Positions 9,567 through 18,792 are shown, counted from the stretch's first letter. The stretch is DNA of 64,000 nucleotides from an uncultured Clostridia bacterium (GCA_948630815.1 CAPIEU010000002.1:124001-188000); one strand, 5' to 3'. Made by a program: numbers and translations. The notes: generated by a model from the sequence alone, not told the origin.

Positions 9567-9601
9567 CCCCCGAGCCAGACAGTTTTGGCACGGGGGGGTT
9601 G
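9567..9601 (+). terminator. GC-rich terminator
   Basis: CCCCCGAGCCA pairs with TGGCACGGGGGG (one mismatch), followed by a short T-containing stretch. It closes the 9248 gene. Confidence 0.75.
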
Positions 9602-9724
9602 CTATTTACAGTTATTGTTTTTATTATTTTGTTTTTGATTATTCATTTCTTCTCTATTTTGATTTTCTATTCTTTCGTTATTTTTGTTTTGATTTTTATT
9701 TTGATTTTTTGAATTCTTTGCCAT
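9602..9724 (-). CDS. 40-residue Asn/Gln/Lys-rich peptide
   Basis: The start is the ATG at 9724 with the strong site GGAGGTG. The peptide MAKNSKNQNKNQNKNNERIE continues in the same low-complexity style and ends in NNNCK. I know no family. The clear ribosome site and the small basic, hydrophilic composition recall small spore-associated peptides of clostridia, but that is only a guess. Confidence 0.5.
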   Translation of the reverse strand: MAKNSKNQNKNQNKNNERIENQNREEMNNQKQNNKNNNCK

Positions 9725-9876
9725 TAAAAGCACCTCCATTTCTTTTACAATAATATTTTTTACGAAAATGGAAAAAATATTCATTAAAAAATAAAATGAG
9801 TTAAAAAATTAACAATATGTAGAAAATTGTGATATAATAGTAATCGAAGTATTTTAGAATTTAGGAGAATTATTAA

Positions 9877-10584
9877 ATGAATAATGTAGTAATTGGAATA
9901 GAAGGATTAGTTGGAGCTGGTAAAACTTCTATATGTAGGAAACTTATAGAAATTATGCCACAAACAGTTTTATTAAATGGGGGGAACTTATATAGAACTA
10001 TTGTATATGCAATGATGCAAAGTGGAAAAAGATTAGAAAATTTAAAAATTGAAACAAACAATATTGATATTAAAGCTGTTATGGATTATTTTAATATTGA
10101 AATAAAGATAGAAAATAATGAAACTAACTTTTATATAAATGGCAAATTAGCTAAAGAAGAAGATTTACAATCAAAAGAAGCATCTCTTGCAGTATCAGTA
10201 GTTGGTGGAAAAGCTGATAATACAGCACTGTTTGTGTTTGCAAGGGATTTAATTGAAAATTTAAACAAAAATTATAATGTTATAATATCTGGAAGAAACA
10301 TAATGCAAATTTATCCTAATATAGATTATCATTTTTTTATAACAGCTAGTTTAGATGAACGCATAAGAAGAAAATGCATACAATATAAGGGTGAAGTAAG
10401 AGAGGACGAAGTACAACAAAATATAATTAAGAGAGATGAATTGCAAGAAAAAGCAGGATTTTATAAATTACATAATAAAACAATTAAAATAGATGTTACA
10501 GAATGTAAAACAGTAGAAGAATCAACAAATAAGGTGTTAGAAAAAATAAAATTACCAGAATTACTTCATGGGAGCGAAATGTAA
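9877..10584 (+). CDS. Cytidylate-kinase-like P-loop protein
   Basis: A 235-residue nucleoside monophosphate kinase fold. The Walker A motif GIEGLVGAGKTS is at residues 7-18, NGGNLYRTIVYA (about 34-45) matches the CMP-kinase substrate region, and the motifs VIISGRN (about 139) and ITASLDERIRRK form the LID part. It probably phosphorylates CMP or dCMP, but the sequence is divergent from canonical Cmk (which has GPSGAGK and DIGTVVFP-type motifs), so the symbol is withheld. It sits just upstream of murD. Confidence 0.7.
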   Translation: MNNVVIGIEGLVGAGKTSICRKLIEIMPQTVLLNGGNLYRTIVYAMMQSGKRLENLKIETNNIDIKAVMDYFNIEIKIENNETNFYINGKLAKEEDLQSKEASLAVSVVGGKADNTALFVFARDLIENLNKNYNVIISGRNIMQIYPNIDYHFFITASLDERIRRKCIQYKGEVREDEVQQNIIKRDELQEKAGFYKLHNKTIKIDVTECKTVEESTNKVLEKIKLPELLHGSEM

Positions 10585-10634
10585 TAGTTAATAATACAAA
10601 ATTTGCTTTGCAAGTTTTGAAGGAGGAAATCATT

Positions 10635-12035
10635 TTGAGTTATATTAATGAAAAATTAGTAGAATTTAATAACTATTTAAAAAATAGGAAAGTAGCAATA
10701 ATTGGACTAGGAGTAAGTAATATACCATTAATAGATTATTTATATAACTTGCAAGCTAAAGTTACTGTGTTTGATGATAGAAATATTGAGGATATACCAA
10801 AAGATATATTGGATAAAATTACAAAATATACTTTTGAATTTTCTTTTGGAGAGAACTGTTTATTAAAACTTGTAGGATTTGATATAATATTTCGTTCTCC
10901 AAGTTGTATGCCTACTTTAAAAGAATTAGTAGAAGAAGAAAAAAGAGGGGCAATAGTAACCACTGAAATAGAAATGCTTATGGAAATGGCTCCATGTAAA
11001 ATTATAGGTATAACAGGTAGTGATGGAAAAACTACTACTACAAGTCTTATCTATTCTATTTTAAAAGAAGCAGGGTATAATGCACACTTAGGAGGAAATA
11101 TTGGAACACCATTATTTACAAAACTTGAAAACATTAAGCCAGAAGATATAATTGTATTAGAATTAAGCAGTTTTCAATTGATGAATATGAATGTAAGTCC
11201 AGATATTGCAGTAATAACAAATGTAACTCCAAATCATTTAAATATACATAGTTCATATGAAGAATATATAGATGCAAAGAAAAATATATTTAAAAATCAA
11301 AAAGAAGATGGAATAGTAGTACTAAACTATGACAATCAAATTACAAGAAACTGTAAAAATGAAGCAAATGGAAAGGTAGTATTATTTAGTAGTAAAGAAA
11401 AATTAGATAATGGAATTATTGTTGATATTGATGTTATAAAAGAGTGTGAAGATAAATTAAGGAAACATATAGTAAATACGAAAGATGTTAAATTAAGAGG
11501 AATACATAATTATGAAAACATTGCAGCAGCAATTGCAGCAACGAAATTTCTAGTAGATACAGAAGTTATAACAAAAGCAATTAAAGAGTTTAATGGAGTT
11601 GCTCATAGACTAGAATTTATAAGAGAACTTAATGGAGTAAAATGGTATAATGATTCTATAGGAACAAGTCCAACAAGAACAATTGCAGGGTTAAACTCAT
11701 TTGATGAAGAGATTATACTAATCGCAGGTGGATATGATAAACATTTAGATTATGAGCCAATAGCAAAACCAATAGTAGATAATGTAAAAGGTTTAATTTT
11801 AATAGGAGAGACAGCAAAAAAGATTTATAATGCAGTAGAAAAAGAATTAAAAATACAAGGCAAAGATTTAGATATTTATATGTGTAAAGAATTTAATCAA
11901 ACAGTACAAATAGCAAATGAGATTTCAAAACCAGGTCAAATAGTTTTATTTTCACCAGCAAGTGCAAGCTTTGATTTATTTAAAAACTTTGCTGAAAGAG
12001 GAGAAAAGTTTAAAGAATTGGTAAATAATTTGTAA
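10635..12035 (+). CDS. murD: UDP-N-acetylmuramoylalanine--D-glutamate ligase
   Basis: MurD adds D-glutamate to UDP-MurNAc-L-Ala in peptidoglycan precursor synthesis. The ATP motif GITGSDGKTTTTSLI lies near residue 116, followed by LGGNIGTPL, ELSSFQL and TNVTPNHLNIH, and later AHRLEFI and the C-terminal motif NDSIGTSPTRTIAGL. About 466 residues. I start at the TTG at 10635 because AAGGAGGA ends 8 bases before it; the TTG at 10608 has no site. The gene stands alone. Confidence 0.93.
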   Translation: MSYINEKLVEFNNYLKNRKVAIIGLGVSNIPLIDYLYNLQAKVTVFDDRNIEDIPKDILDKITKYTFEFSFGENCLLKLVGFDIIFRSPSCMPTLKELVEEEKRGAIVTTEIEMLMEMAPCKIIGITGSDGKTTTTSLIYSILKEAGYNAHLGGNIGTPLFTKLENIKPEDIIVLELSSFQLMNMNVSPDIAVITNVTPNHLNIHSSYEEYIDAKKNIFKNQKEDGIVVLNYDNQITRNCKNEANGKVVLFSSKEKLDNGIIVDIDVIKECEDKLRKHIVNTKDVKLRGIHNYENIAAAIAATKFLVDTEVITKAIKEFNGVAHRLEFIRELNGVKWYNDSIGTSPTRTIAGLNSFDEEIILIAGGYDKHLDYEPIAKPIVDNVKGLILIGETAKKIYNAVEKELKIQGKDLDIYMCKEFNQTVQIANEISKPGQIVLFSPASASFDLFKNFAERGEKFKELVNNL

Positions 12036-12063
12036 ATTTGTAAAAATATTTCTTTAGATTTAA

Positions 12064-12092
12064 TTGACATAGTAAATAAAATTTAGTATAAT
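12064..12092 (+). promoter_or_regulatory. Promoter of the ToxI-like antitoxin RNA
   Basis: TTGACA (12064-12069) and TATAAT (12087-12092) are a perfect pair 17 bases apart. Transcription would begin about 30 bases before the tandem repeats. Confidence 0.85.
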
Positions 12093-12098
12093 GAATAT

Positions 12099-12290
12099 AT
12101 TAAGATAGGCAACATTAGTTATCTATCTTTAAAAGAGGAGTACCACTGCCAATAAGTGTGGAGCTTTAAAAGAGGAGTACCACTGCCAATAAGTGTGGAG
12201 CTTTAAAAGAGGAGTACCACTGCCAATAAGTGTGGAGCTTTAAAAGTTTAAATGGGGGTTAGCTTATAAGGGCTTACCCTCTTTTTGTAT
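12099..12290 (+). ncRNA. toxI: Type III antitoxin RNA (ToxI-like): three 37-base tandem repeats
   Basis: Three identical 37-base units lie head to tail at 12128-12164, 12165-12201 and 12202-12238, with a partial fourth unit after them. Each reads tttaaaagaggagtaccact and then gccaataagtgtggagc, with no spacer between units. They follow a perfect promoter and precede an imperfect terminator hairpin (GGGTTAGC/GCTTACCC plus CTTTTT, about 12253-12290), after which the toxin gene starts. Promoter, repeats, leaky terminator and ToxN-like gene is the known plan of type III systems, in which each repeat forms a pseudoknot that holds one ToxN molecule. Confidence 0.85.
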
Positions 12291-12316
12291 TAAAATAAAG
12301 AAAGGAATAACATAAA

Positions 12317-12811
12317 ATGGAAAATAACAATTTGTATTTTTATGAAGTAAATGATGAATATGTAGAATATATGAGTAGATATGATGAAAAAATTATGTAT
12401 ACAAAAATAGAAAATAGGAAATTTAAAAGGAAATATATAGGAATACTATTTGAAATTAATAATAAATATTATATTTCACCATTATCAAGTTATAAAACTA
12501 AGCATAATCAAATGGAAGAGGGGTTAGATTTTATAAAAATTGGACACAAAGCTGTTATAAATTTGAATAATATGTTTCCTGTAAAAATGGAAAATATTCG
12601 AAAAGTAGATATAGAAAAGGAAAATGACAATAATTATAAACAATTGCTGAGAAATGAGTATAATTTATGTGTACCTAAGTTCAAGAGAATAATAAAAAAT
12701 GCAAAAGCATTATATGAACAAGTTGTTATATATGAAATGCCAATAAAGAATAGATGTTGTGATTTTAAATTATTAGAGAAAAAATGTGAAGAATATAGTA
12801 ACCAAAAATAA
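12317..12811 (+). CDS. toxN: ToxN/AbiQ-family endoribonuclease toxin
   Basis: A 164-residue protein matching the ToxN/AbiQ fold: FYEVNDEYVEYMSRYD at the start, KRKYIGILFEINNKYYISPL (about residues 38-57), SSYKTKHNQME, then INLNNMFPV and a helical C-terminus ending near CDFKLLEKKCEEY. The family cleaves A-rich mRNA and is held inactive by its repeat RNA. Direct position behind three 37-base repeats supports the call. Known members abort phage infection, which is notable beside a resident prophage. It sits chromosomally between murD and a Pro-rich protein gene. Confidence 0.85.
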   Translation: MENNNLYFYEVNDEYVEYMSRYDEKIMYTKIENRKFKRKYIGILFEINNKYYISPLSSYKTKHNQMEEGLDFIKIGHKAVINLNNMFPVKMENIRKVDIEKENDNNYKQLLRNEYNLCVPKFKRIIKNAKALYEQVVIYEMPIKNRCCDFKLLEKKCEEYSNQK

Positions 12812-12854
12812 AAAATATACATATACTACTATAAAAAATAGTAGGAGGGATAGT

Positions 12855-13388
12855 ATGTATAATAATACATCATATGAAGAATATATGAGAAATGTATTAG
12901 GTTACACGCCAAGTTGTATGCAAGATACATTTGCTACAAATGATTATTACATAATGCAAAATAGTAATGAATGTATGGAAAACTGTAATTTAACTGAATT
13001 GTTTCCAGATATGTACAGAAAGGTTTATCCATTAGTATGCAAAGAATGCAGTATGAATACAATGCCAGTAACTAATGAAATCCTAGAGAAAATGACAGAT
13101 AACGTTCTAAATCAAATAGATATTGATTTAAAAATCCAAACAAATGTAAAGATAGAAACACGAAAAGAAGATTTGAAAAATGGTAGAATGCAAGAAATGA
13201 ATTCTAGGAAGGAAGATAGGGCACCACAAAATAATGTATTACGAGATTTAATTAAAATTTTAATACTAAGAGAATTGTTAGATAGATTTCCAAATAGACC
13301 ACCACATTCACCAAGGCCACCAATGCCAGGACCAGGACCACGTCCACCATTCCCAGGTGGAAGACCACCATTTCCAAGAGATTTTTAA
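12855..13388 (+). CDS. Hypothetical protein with a Pro-rich C-terminus, possibly spore coat
   Basis: About 177 residues from the ATG at 12855, which has a GGAGG site; the longer frame that overlaps toxN lacks one. The N-terminal half is rich in Tyr, Asn, Met and Cys (YEEYMRNVLGYTPSCMQDT). The last 35 residues are repeats of PRPP, PGPGP and GGRPPFP. This composition resembles clostridial spore coat proteins, but I do not recognise a domain. It has no signal peptide. Confidence 0.55.
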   Translation: MYNNTSYEEYMRNVLGYTPSCMQDTFATNDYYIMQNSNECMENCNLTELFPDMYRKVYPLVCKECSMNTMPVTNEILEKMTDNVLNQIDIDLKIQTNVKIETRKEDLKNGRMQEMNSRKEDRAPQNNVLRDLIKILILRELLDRFPNRPPHSPRPPMPGPGPRPPFPGGRPPFPRDF

Positions 13389-13526
13389 GTATAAAATGAA
13401 AAAAATTCCAAAATTATTTCCAAAATATTCATATTAAACTAAGAAATTTATAAATTTTGTCTTACATACTTTTTTTAAAAATGCACAAAATAAATTTGTA
13501 CAAAATTTTGAAAGGAAGTATGTAAA

Positions 13527-13976
13527 ATGAATGTTAAAGATTGTATGAGTACAAAAGTATGTTATTGTACACCTGAAAATAGTGTAAAAGATGTTGCAAA
13601 ATTAATGTGTGATAACCACGTGGGATGTATACCAGTTTGTAATGATGACAATTGTGTTGTAGGAGTAATTACAGATAGAGATGTTATTTTAAGAAGTATA
13701 GCTTGTGATAAAGACGTATGTAATACAAAAGTTACAGATATAATGACATGTAATCCGTGTTGTTGCACACCTGATATGGCAGTAGATGAAGCAACAAATT
13801 TAATGTCTAAGTTTCAAATAAGAAGAATACCTGTATGTGATGCAAGTAACAAAATAGTAGGTATTTTATCTTTAGGAGATTTAGCACATCATGATGGTGA
13901 AGTTGGAAAAGGTGAAGTGTGTGCTACTTTAGAAAATATATGCAAATGTAATGGAAATACTAAAAATGCAGAATAA
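13527..13976 (+). CDS. Protein of two CBS domains, Cys-rich
   Basis: 149 residues forming a CBS pair: VKDCMSTKVCYCTPENSVKD opens the first domain, with GVITDRDVILRSIA at its end, and VTDIMTCNPCCCTPDMAVDE opens the second, with IVGILSLGDLA at its end. CBS pairs bind adenine nucleotides and usually regulate a partner. The 11 or more cysteines, in clusters such as CNPCCC, are unusual for stand-alone CBS proteins. A hairpin terminator (GAAGTAG/CTACTTC) follows. Confidence 0.9.
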   Translation: MNVKDCMSTKVCYCTPENSVKDVAKLMCDNHVGCIPVCNDDNCVVGVITDRDVILRSIACDKDVCNTKVTDIMTCNPCCCTPDMAVDEATNLMSKFQIRRIPVCDASNKIVGILSLGDLAHHDGEVGKGEVCATLENICKCNGNTKNAE

Positions 13977-14284
13977 TTATAATAAAAAATAATATAATAA
14001 TAGAAGTAGGAAACTACTTCTATTATTATACTTACTAACATACTGTGGTTACTGTTCAACCTAAAGGTTCATAACTAGCGTAAGTGTAGTAATATATTTA
14101 TTTTGCCAAGTGTAGTACGCTTAAGTCTACAGAGGCATTGGCTAGTGTCGAAACTTTTCAAAATAAATATATTACTTTCGTGGGAGCGGATTGCAAACGG
14201 TATAGTCTAAACAGTAACATACTGTGAAATAGTTTAATTATATGCTTGGGAGCGGATTAGCTAAGCAAAAAAGGAATGAAATAT
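13977..14284. other. 308-base gap with nested inverted repeats
   Basis: After the hairpin at about 14003-14025 there is an extended fold. The outer arms gttactgtt (near 14048) and aacagtaac (near 14208) enclose inner arms agtaatatatttatttt (about 14089) and aaaataaatatattact (about 14160), a 17-base perfect match. The string tgggagcggatt occurs twice, near 14180 and 14246. No reading frame of note is present. It may be a structured RNA or a mobile palindromic element; see findings. Confidence 0.6.
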
Positions 14285-15379
14285 ATGGTTATAGATATGA
14301 GTTATTGGACTAAAGTTTCTAAAAGAATTTTTGTACTAATATTAACAATTATAGGAATCTTTTTAGCATTTAAACTAGCAATATTTTATATGCCTTTTTT
14401 AGTTGCGTTTATTATATCTTTGCTAATTGAACCACTTATAAAATTTGTAAGTAAAAAGACAAGCCTAACAAGAAAAACAAGTGCAATTATAGTATTAATA
14501 GTAGTTTCATTAATTCTTATTGGCTTGATTGCCTGGGGAATTACATCAATTATTTCTGAAGCAACAAATCTTTTACAAGGATTGAATACTTATATAGAAT
14601 CAGCATATAACCAAGTCCAAAATATTATATCTAACATAGATTTTAATAAACTAAAAATACCAGAAGAAGTAACAAAAGTAATACAAAATTCACTTTGGGA
14701 CTTAATTGGAACAGTATCAAATTGGGTTAAAGAATTTCTTACTTCATTAATGGGATTTTTAACAGAGATTCCAACCATAGCAATATATATTGGAATATGC
14801 TTTGTAGCAATTTATTTTATGTGTACAGATAAATTATATATGATAGATCAAATAGAACACCATTTGCCAAAAGAATGGGTAAAAAGAATTTCAAGGCATA
14901 CAAGAGACTTGATAAGTAGTTTGGGGCATTACTTAAAAGCGGAAGCTACTCTTATTTTAATTTCATTTTTTGTATCTTTAATAGGTTTATATGTATTCAA
15001 ATTTATAGGATTAAATATAAAATATCCACTTCTTGCGGCATTAGGGATAGGATTTGTAGATGCACTTCCAATACTTGGCTCTGGAACTGCAATGATACCT
15101 TGGGCTGTCATTTCTGCAGTAAATGGAGATATAAAATTAGCACTTTCAATAATTATACTATGGGTAATTATGTCTGTAATAAGGCAATTTGCAGAACCAA
15201 GAGTAGTAAGTAAACATATAGGAATACATCCAATATTTACATTAATTGCAATGTATACAGGGTTTAAAGCAATAGGAGTTCTTGGTATGTTTGTTGGACC
15301 AATTGTACTTATAATATTAAAAAATATTTTTGCAACAATGATAGATAAAGGAGTAGGAAAAGCAATTTTTGATAGGTAA
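14285..15379 (+). CDS. AI-2E family / sporulation membrane protein YtvI
   Basis: A roughly 364-residue polytopic membrane protein of the AI-2E transporter superfamily. YtvI-type features include the N-terminal helices (VLILTIIGIFLAFKLAIFYM), a central amphipathic region, and the C-terminal motif DALPILGSGTAMIPWA followed by QFAEPRVVSKHIGIHP. Most members are exporters or have unknown roles; YtvI is linked to sporulation. I prefer the ATG at 14285, as AAGGA lies 8 bases before it; the ATG at 14276 touches that site. Confidence 0.8.
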   Translation: MVIDMSYWTKVSKRIFVLILTIIGIFLAFKLAIFYMPFLVAFIISLLIEPLIKFVSKKTSLTRKTSAIIVLIVVSLILIGLIAWGITSIISEATNLLQGLNTYIESAYNQVQNIISNIDFNKLKIPEEVTKVIQNSLWDLIGTVSNWVKEFLTSLMGFLTEIPTIAIYIGICFVAIYFMCTDKLYMIDQIEHHLPKEWVKRISRHTRDLISSLGHYLKAEATLILISFFVSLIGLYVFKFIGLNIKYPLLAALGIGFVDALPILGSGTAMIPWAVISAVNGDIKLALSIIILWVIMSVIRQFAEPRVVSKHIGIHPIFTLIAMYTGFKAIGVLGMFVGPIVLIILKNIFATMIDKGVGKAIFDR

Positions 15380-15391
15380 TATAAAATAGTT

Positions 15392-15426
15392 AAGATGCTC
15401 ACCCAAAAATACAAGGTGAGCATCTT
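15392..15426. terminator. Hairpin between convergent genes
   Basis: AAGATGCTCACC/GGTGAGCATCTT with a 11-base loop lies between the YtvI-like gene and the minus-strand gene at 15433. Confidence 0.7.
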
Positions 15427-15432
15427 GCTGGC

Positions 15433-15675
15433 TTAAATAAATCCAGCTTTTTTCAGTGCACTGGCTAAAGTCGTAGTCAAATGTTTGGAAGAAGAAAATG
15501 CGTTTCTTCTTTCAGCTGCCATTCTGGCATAAGCTTCTTCGGGACTTTCCAATCCACAACAACCTATAAAATTTTCATCTTTCCAACCGTTACATTCTCT
15601 GGTTGAGGGTGTTAAAGCCTTTTCTGCCCGAGGACATGGAATACCACATTCGTAACATATTTTGTTAATTGCCAT
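15433..15675 (-). CDS. 80-residue Cys-rich hypothetical with an in-frame CGG triplet
   Basis: The family is not recognised. The start MAINKICYECGIPCP gives an N-terminal CxxC pair, and CNGW and GCCGLE suggest metal binding. An AGGAGG site precedes the ATG at 15675. Its base composition is clearly more GC-rich than its neighbours. Codon CGG (15630-15628, in cct-cgg-gca) must be read as a triplet, because skipping C stops the frame soon after. It is therefore an exception to the CGGN pattern and a candidate for recent transfer. Confidence 0.55.
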   Translation of the reverse strand: MAINKICYECGIPCPRAEKALTPSTRECNGWKDENFIGCCGLESPEEAYARMAAERRNAFSSSKHLTTTLASALKKAGFI

Positions 15676-15755
15676 AAAAATCCTCCTTTGCTACATCAAA
15701 CAATGTTTACATAAGCAATTATACCATATTAACATAAACAAGTCAAATATAAGAC

Positions 15756-16619
15756 TTACTCTAGTAACCCCTTAAAAAAATTTTCTGTTGAAATATTGCT
15801 AGGACGATTATTCCTTTTTAAGCAATACAAACAATTTATGTTTTTAGTTATATGGTTAACACCGCTTTCACAAGAAAGGCTTGCTTTAAAACCTAATTTT
15901 TTTATGATATCAATAGAATCTTTACTAATTGCTCCAAAAGGGTATGTAAAAGTATTGGGAGTATAATTTGTATTTTTAATAAATTCTTCTTGTAGTTTTT
16001 GTAAATCATTAGTTAAAAGTGTTTCATAATCTTCTTTTGTTTCAAATTTCTTTTTCATACAGCCTTTACGAGTGCCTATAGAATGTAAGTTATATGTATG
16101 ATTTTGAAATTCTATATTTCCATTACAAATTAGTTCATTTATATCTTTCCAACGTAAATATCCATAATTTGGATTTGCTTCATCAGTATCTGTAAAAGTA
16201 TCAGTGTATTTACCAACTATAGAGATAACAGCTTTCATATTATATTTTTTGAGCATTGGTACAGCATAACTTAAATTATTATAATGACCATCATCAAAAG
16301 TAATAATAATTGGTTTTTCAGGAAGTGGAGAATTTTCATATACATATGATATTAAATCTTGCATTGTTATAGAGGTATAACCTCTTTCTTTAATATATAC
16401 TAAATCTCTTTCTAAGGTATTTGGATGTACGGTATAATCACCGCTTTTAGATTTTAATATACTATGATACATAATAATAGGTACTTTAATATAATCTTGA
16501 TCACTTGCAGCATCTGCATTAACAGTTGTGTAGATATATACACAAGAAAAAGATAGAATAATTACTAGCAAACTTGCTATTAAATGATAATTTAATTTAA
16601 AAATAATAAATTTTATCAC
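15756..16619 (-). CDS. Polysaccharide deacetylase (NodB family), membrane-anchored
   Basis: About 287 residues with an N-terminal membrane segment (LIASLLVIILSFSCVYIY). NodB motifs are present: MT1 TFDDGHYNN, MT2 QNHTYNLHS (H-x4-H type metal ligands) and MT3 TYPFGAIS. Such enzymes remove acetyl groups from N-acetyl sugars of peptidoglycan or other glycans outside the membrane. The start is GTG at 16619, or GTG at 16628. It follows the M23 gene with almost no gap, so the two are probably one operon for wall remodelling, perhaps in sporulation. Confidence 0.88.
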   Translation of the reverse strand: MIKFIIFKLNYHLIASLLVIILSFSCVYIYTTVNADAASDQDYIKVPIIMYHSILKSKSGDYTVHPNTLERDLVYIKERGYTSITMQDLISYVYENSPLPEKPIIITFDDGHYNNLSYAVPMLKKYNMKAVISIVGKYTDTFTDTDEANPNYGYLRWKDINELICNGNIEFQNHTYNLHSIGTRKGCMKKKFETKEDYETLLTNDLQKLQEEFIKNTNYTPNTFTYPFGAISKDSIDIIKKLGFKASLSCESGVNHITKNINCLYCLKRNNRPSNISTENFFKGLLE

Positions 16620-16628
16620 AGTACACAC

Positions 16629-17714
16629 CTACTCACTAACAACAGGATCTATAATATCATATTTTCTTGTATAATCTTTTGTATCATTATTTTCTCTTAC
16701 TACTTCACTTTTATTTTTTCTTAAAAATTCAATAATTTGATAAACATCTATCCAAATTTGATTTACACCATCTTTTTGACATTCATCAAAAATTAATTGC
16801 ATTCCAAAATGTAAGTGGGGAATATTAATGTTATTTACATTTTCTTTTGTACTATATCCAGTCATACCAAGATAGCCGATAACATCTCCAGCTTTAACAG
16901 TTTTACCCTCATACATATCAGTATTATAAGGGTGGTCTTTTCTAAGATGTGCATAGTAATAGTACCTTTTTTTATCCATACTTCTAATACCAATTCTCCA
17001 ACCACCATACTGGTTCCAACCAAGAGCTTCAACAGTACCACTTTCTACTGCAATAATAGGAGTACCAATACTTCCCATAAGGTCATTTCCAAGATGTACT
17101 CTTTTAAAGCCATATGAACGAGCATTACCAAAATCATCATAATGATTAAAACTATAATTTTTAGCAATAGGTAAGAATGCTTTTACTCCATATTTTTTGG
17201 TAAAAGTTTTAGCTTCAGTTCCAGCATCACTTGGGAGTTCTACTTCATATTCACCAACAAATTCATGTAAAATTGCATCATAGCTTTCATAGTAATAATT
17301 ATAGTTTTTTAAATCTTTAGTTAATTCTTCCATTGTAGCTCCATTTTTTAATTTGTCTGTTAAAGAAATTAAATCATTTTGCTTAAATTTTTTAAAATTG
17401 CCACCATATTTACAAGCAAGATATGAAAGAAGTTCAATCCAATTATATTTCACAGGTTCATTATTATTATGAGAATTTATATCAAATTTAGAGGTTTTAT
17501 CTAATACATCATATGTAACATTAAAATCTACCCATTTAATATATTTTTTCTTTTCTTCTTGTATCTCATTATTATTCCAGATTAAATTGTTAGAGTTAGC
17601 AGGAAGACTAAAAGGGTATATAAATGAAACTAAAACAATAGATGCAATTATAATAATACATACACTTACAAAAATTATATATGATTTATTTATTTTAATA
17701 GATTTTATAAACAA
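16629..17714 (-). CDS. M23-family zinc metallopeptidase (LytM), membrane-anchored
   Basis: 361 residues. The N-terminal membrane helix (IIFVSVCIIIIASIVLV) is followed by a spacer and a C-terminal LytM domain. Zinc ligands appear as RVHLGNDLMG (HxxxD, about residue 205) and PHLHFG (HxH, about 305), with GTVEALGWNQYGGW between. It cleaves peptide bridges of peptidoglycan. A deacetylase gene follows directly. The extended 190-residue N-terminal region recalls forespore-side M23 proteins but lacks a clear domain. Confidence 0.88.
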   Translation of the reverse strand: MFIKSIKINKSYIIFVSVCIIIIASIVLVSFIYPFSLPANSNNLIWNNNEIQEEKKKYIKWVDFNVTYDVLDKTSKFDINSHNNNEPVKYNWIELLSYLACKYGGNFKKFKQNDLISLTDKLKNGATMEELTKDLKNYNYYYESYDAILHEFVGEYEVELPSDAGTEAKTFTKKYGVKAFLPIAKNYSFNHYDDFGNARSYGFKRVHLGNDLMGSIGTPIIAVESGTVEALGWNQYGGWRIGIRSMDKKRYYYYAHLRKDHPYNTDMYEGKTVKAGDVIGYLGMTGYSTKENVNNINIPHLHFGMQLIFDECQKDGVNQIWIDVYQIIEFLRKNKSEVVRENNDTKDYTRKYDIIDPVVSE

Positions 17715-17830
17715 CTAAAATTCACCTCGTAATATATATATTAAAAAAATAGGTATATATTCTTTTTTGTTTACAAATGTAAACTGATATGATACTATTT
17801 TTATGAAAATTAAAAATATGGGGTATTAAT

Positions 17831-18721
17831 ATGGAAGAAAAAATATTAGAATTTTATAGAAAAACAAGTACTTATACAGATTTAGGATATTACAAAGAAT
17901 TTGCACAAAAATTACCTGATGATATTGAAGAATTATGTTTTTTACAAAGAATGCAAATAATTCATCCAGTAGCATTTATTGATAAAACTATTAGAACAAA
18001 AAATAATTGCTTTTGGGGAGATATGACAAAAGTGCCAGATACAAGACTTGAATATGAAGACGATATTTATCCAACTGCACAAAGTGTGATTGCTGAATTA
18101 TTAAGAAAAAATCCTAATTATGATATAAAAAGGGAAGCAAAAGATAAAGTACATATTACTTGTAGAGGACAAGCAATACTACTTGCAAGTATACTAAAAG
18201 CAAAAGGAATTCCTGCAAGGGCAAGAAGCGGATATGCAGAATATATACATTATGACGGAATTTATTATGACCATTGGATTACGGAATATTTTGATAAAAA
18301 AGAATATAGATGGAAATTAGTAGATGCAGATGAACATTGTCCAGATCACGAAATGGGATTTGATTTAAATGATATTCCATATGATAAATTCTTATTTGGT
18401 GCAGAGGCGTATTTAGGAATAAGAGAAAATAGATATAAAGAAGAAACGATTTGGTATGCTTCTGATCCGGTTACTTTAGGATTAAAAGCTAGTATAAGAG
18501 GATTGTTTTTTGATTTTCATTCATTAATGAATGATGAAATAATATTTTTACATATGCCTAAATATATAAGAAATAAAAATTTTGAACTGACAGAAGAAGA
18601 ATATAAAGAATTAGATGATTTGGCAATATTAATGTTAAAGCCAAATGAAAATTTTGATAAATTATATGAAATTTGGGAAAATACACCTAAATATAGAATT
18701 ATGTCTGGGGCACTAAATTAG
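17831..18721 (+). CDS. Transglutaminase-like cysteine protease domain protein
   Basis: 296 residues, cytosolic. The transglutaminase-core triad is visible: Cys in VHITCRGQAILLASILKAKG (about residue 115), His in YYDHWITEYF (about 152) and Asp in WKLVDADEHCP (about 168), with the family turn GIPARARSGYAEY. Bacterial members usually act as peptidases or amidases; the substrate is unknown. Monocistronic. Confidence 0.8.
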   Translation: MEEKILEFYRKTSTYTDLGYYKEFAQKLPDDIEELCFLQRMQIIHPVAFIDKTIRTKNNCFWGDMTKVPDTRLEYEDDIYPTAQSVIAELLRKNPNYDIKREAKDKVHITCRGQAILLASILKAKGIPARARSGYAEYIHYDGIYYDHWITEYFDKKEYRWKLVDADEHCPDHEMGFDLNDIPYDKFLFGAEAYLGIRENRYKEETIWYASDPVTLGLKASIRGLFFDFHSLMNDEIIFLHMPKYIRNKNFELTEEEYKELDDLAILMLKPNENFDKLYEIWENTPKYRIMSGALN

Positions 18722-18792
18722 ATTCTAAATAAAAAAGTTTTATTTTTGAAATAAATGTGCTATACTATTTATAGTATGAGGAGGAATTCTAA

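Noticed and set aside
12128..12238. Three direct repeats as a CRISPR array
   Set aside because: The repeats are back to back without spacers and lie before a ToxN-like gene, so a type III antitoxin RNA fits better.
14929..15423. Minus-strand open frame opposite the YtvI-like gene
   Set aside because: It is the antisense of a clear membrane protein gene with no own ribosome site.
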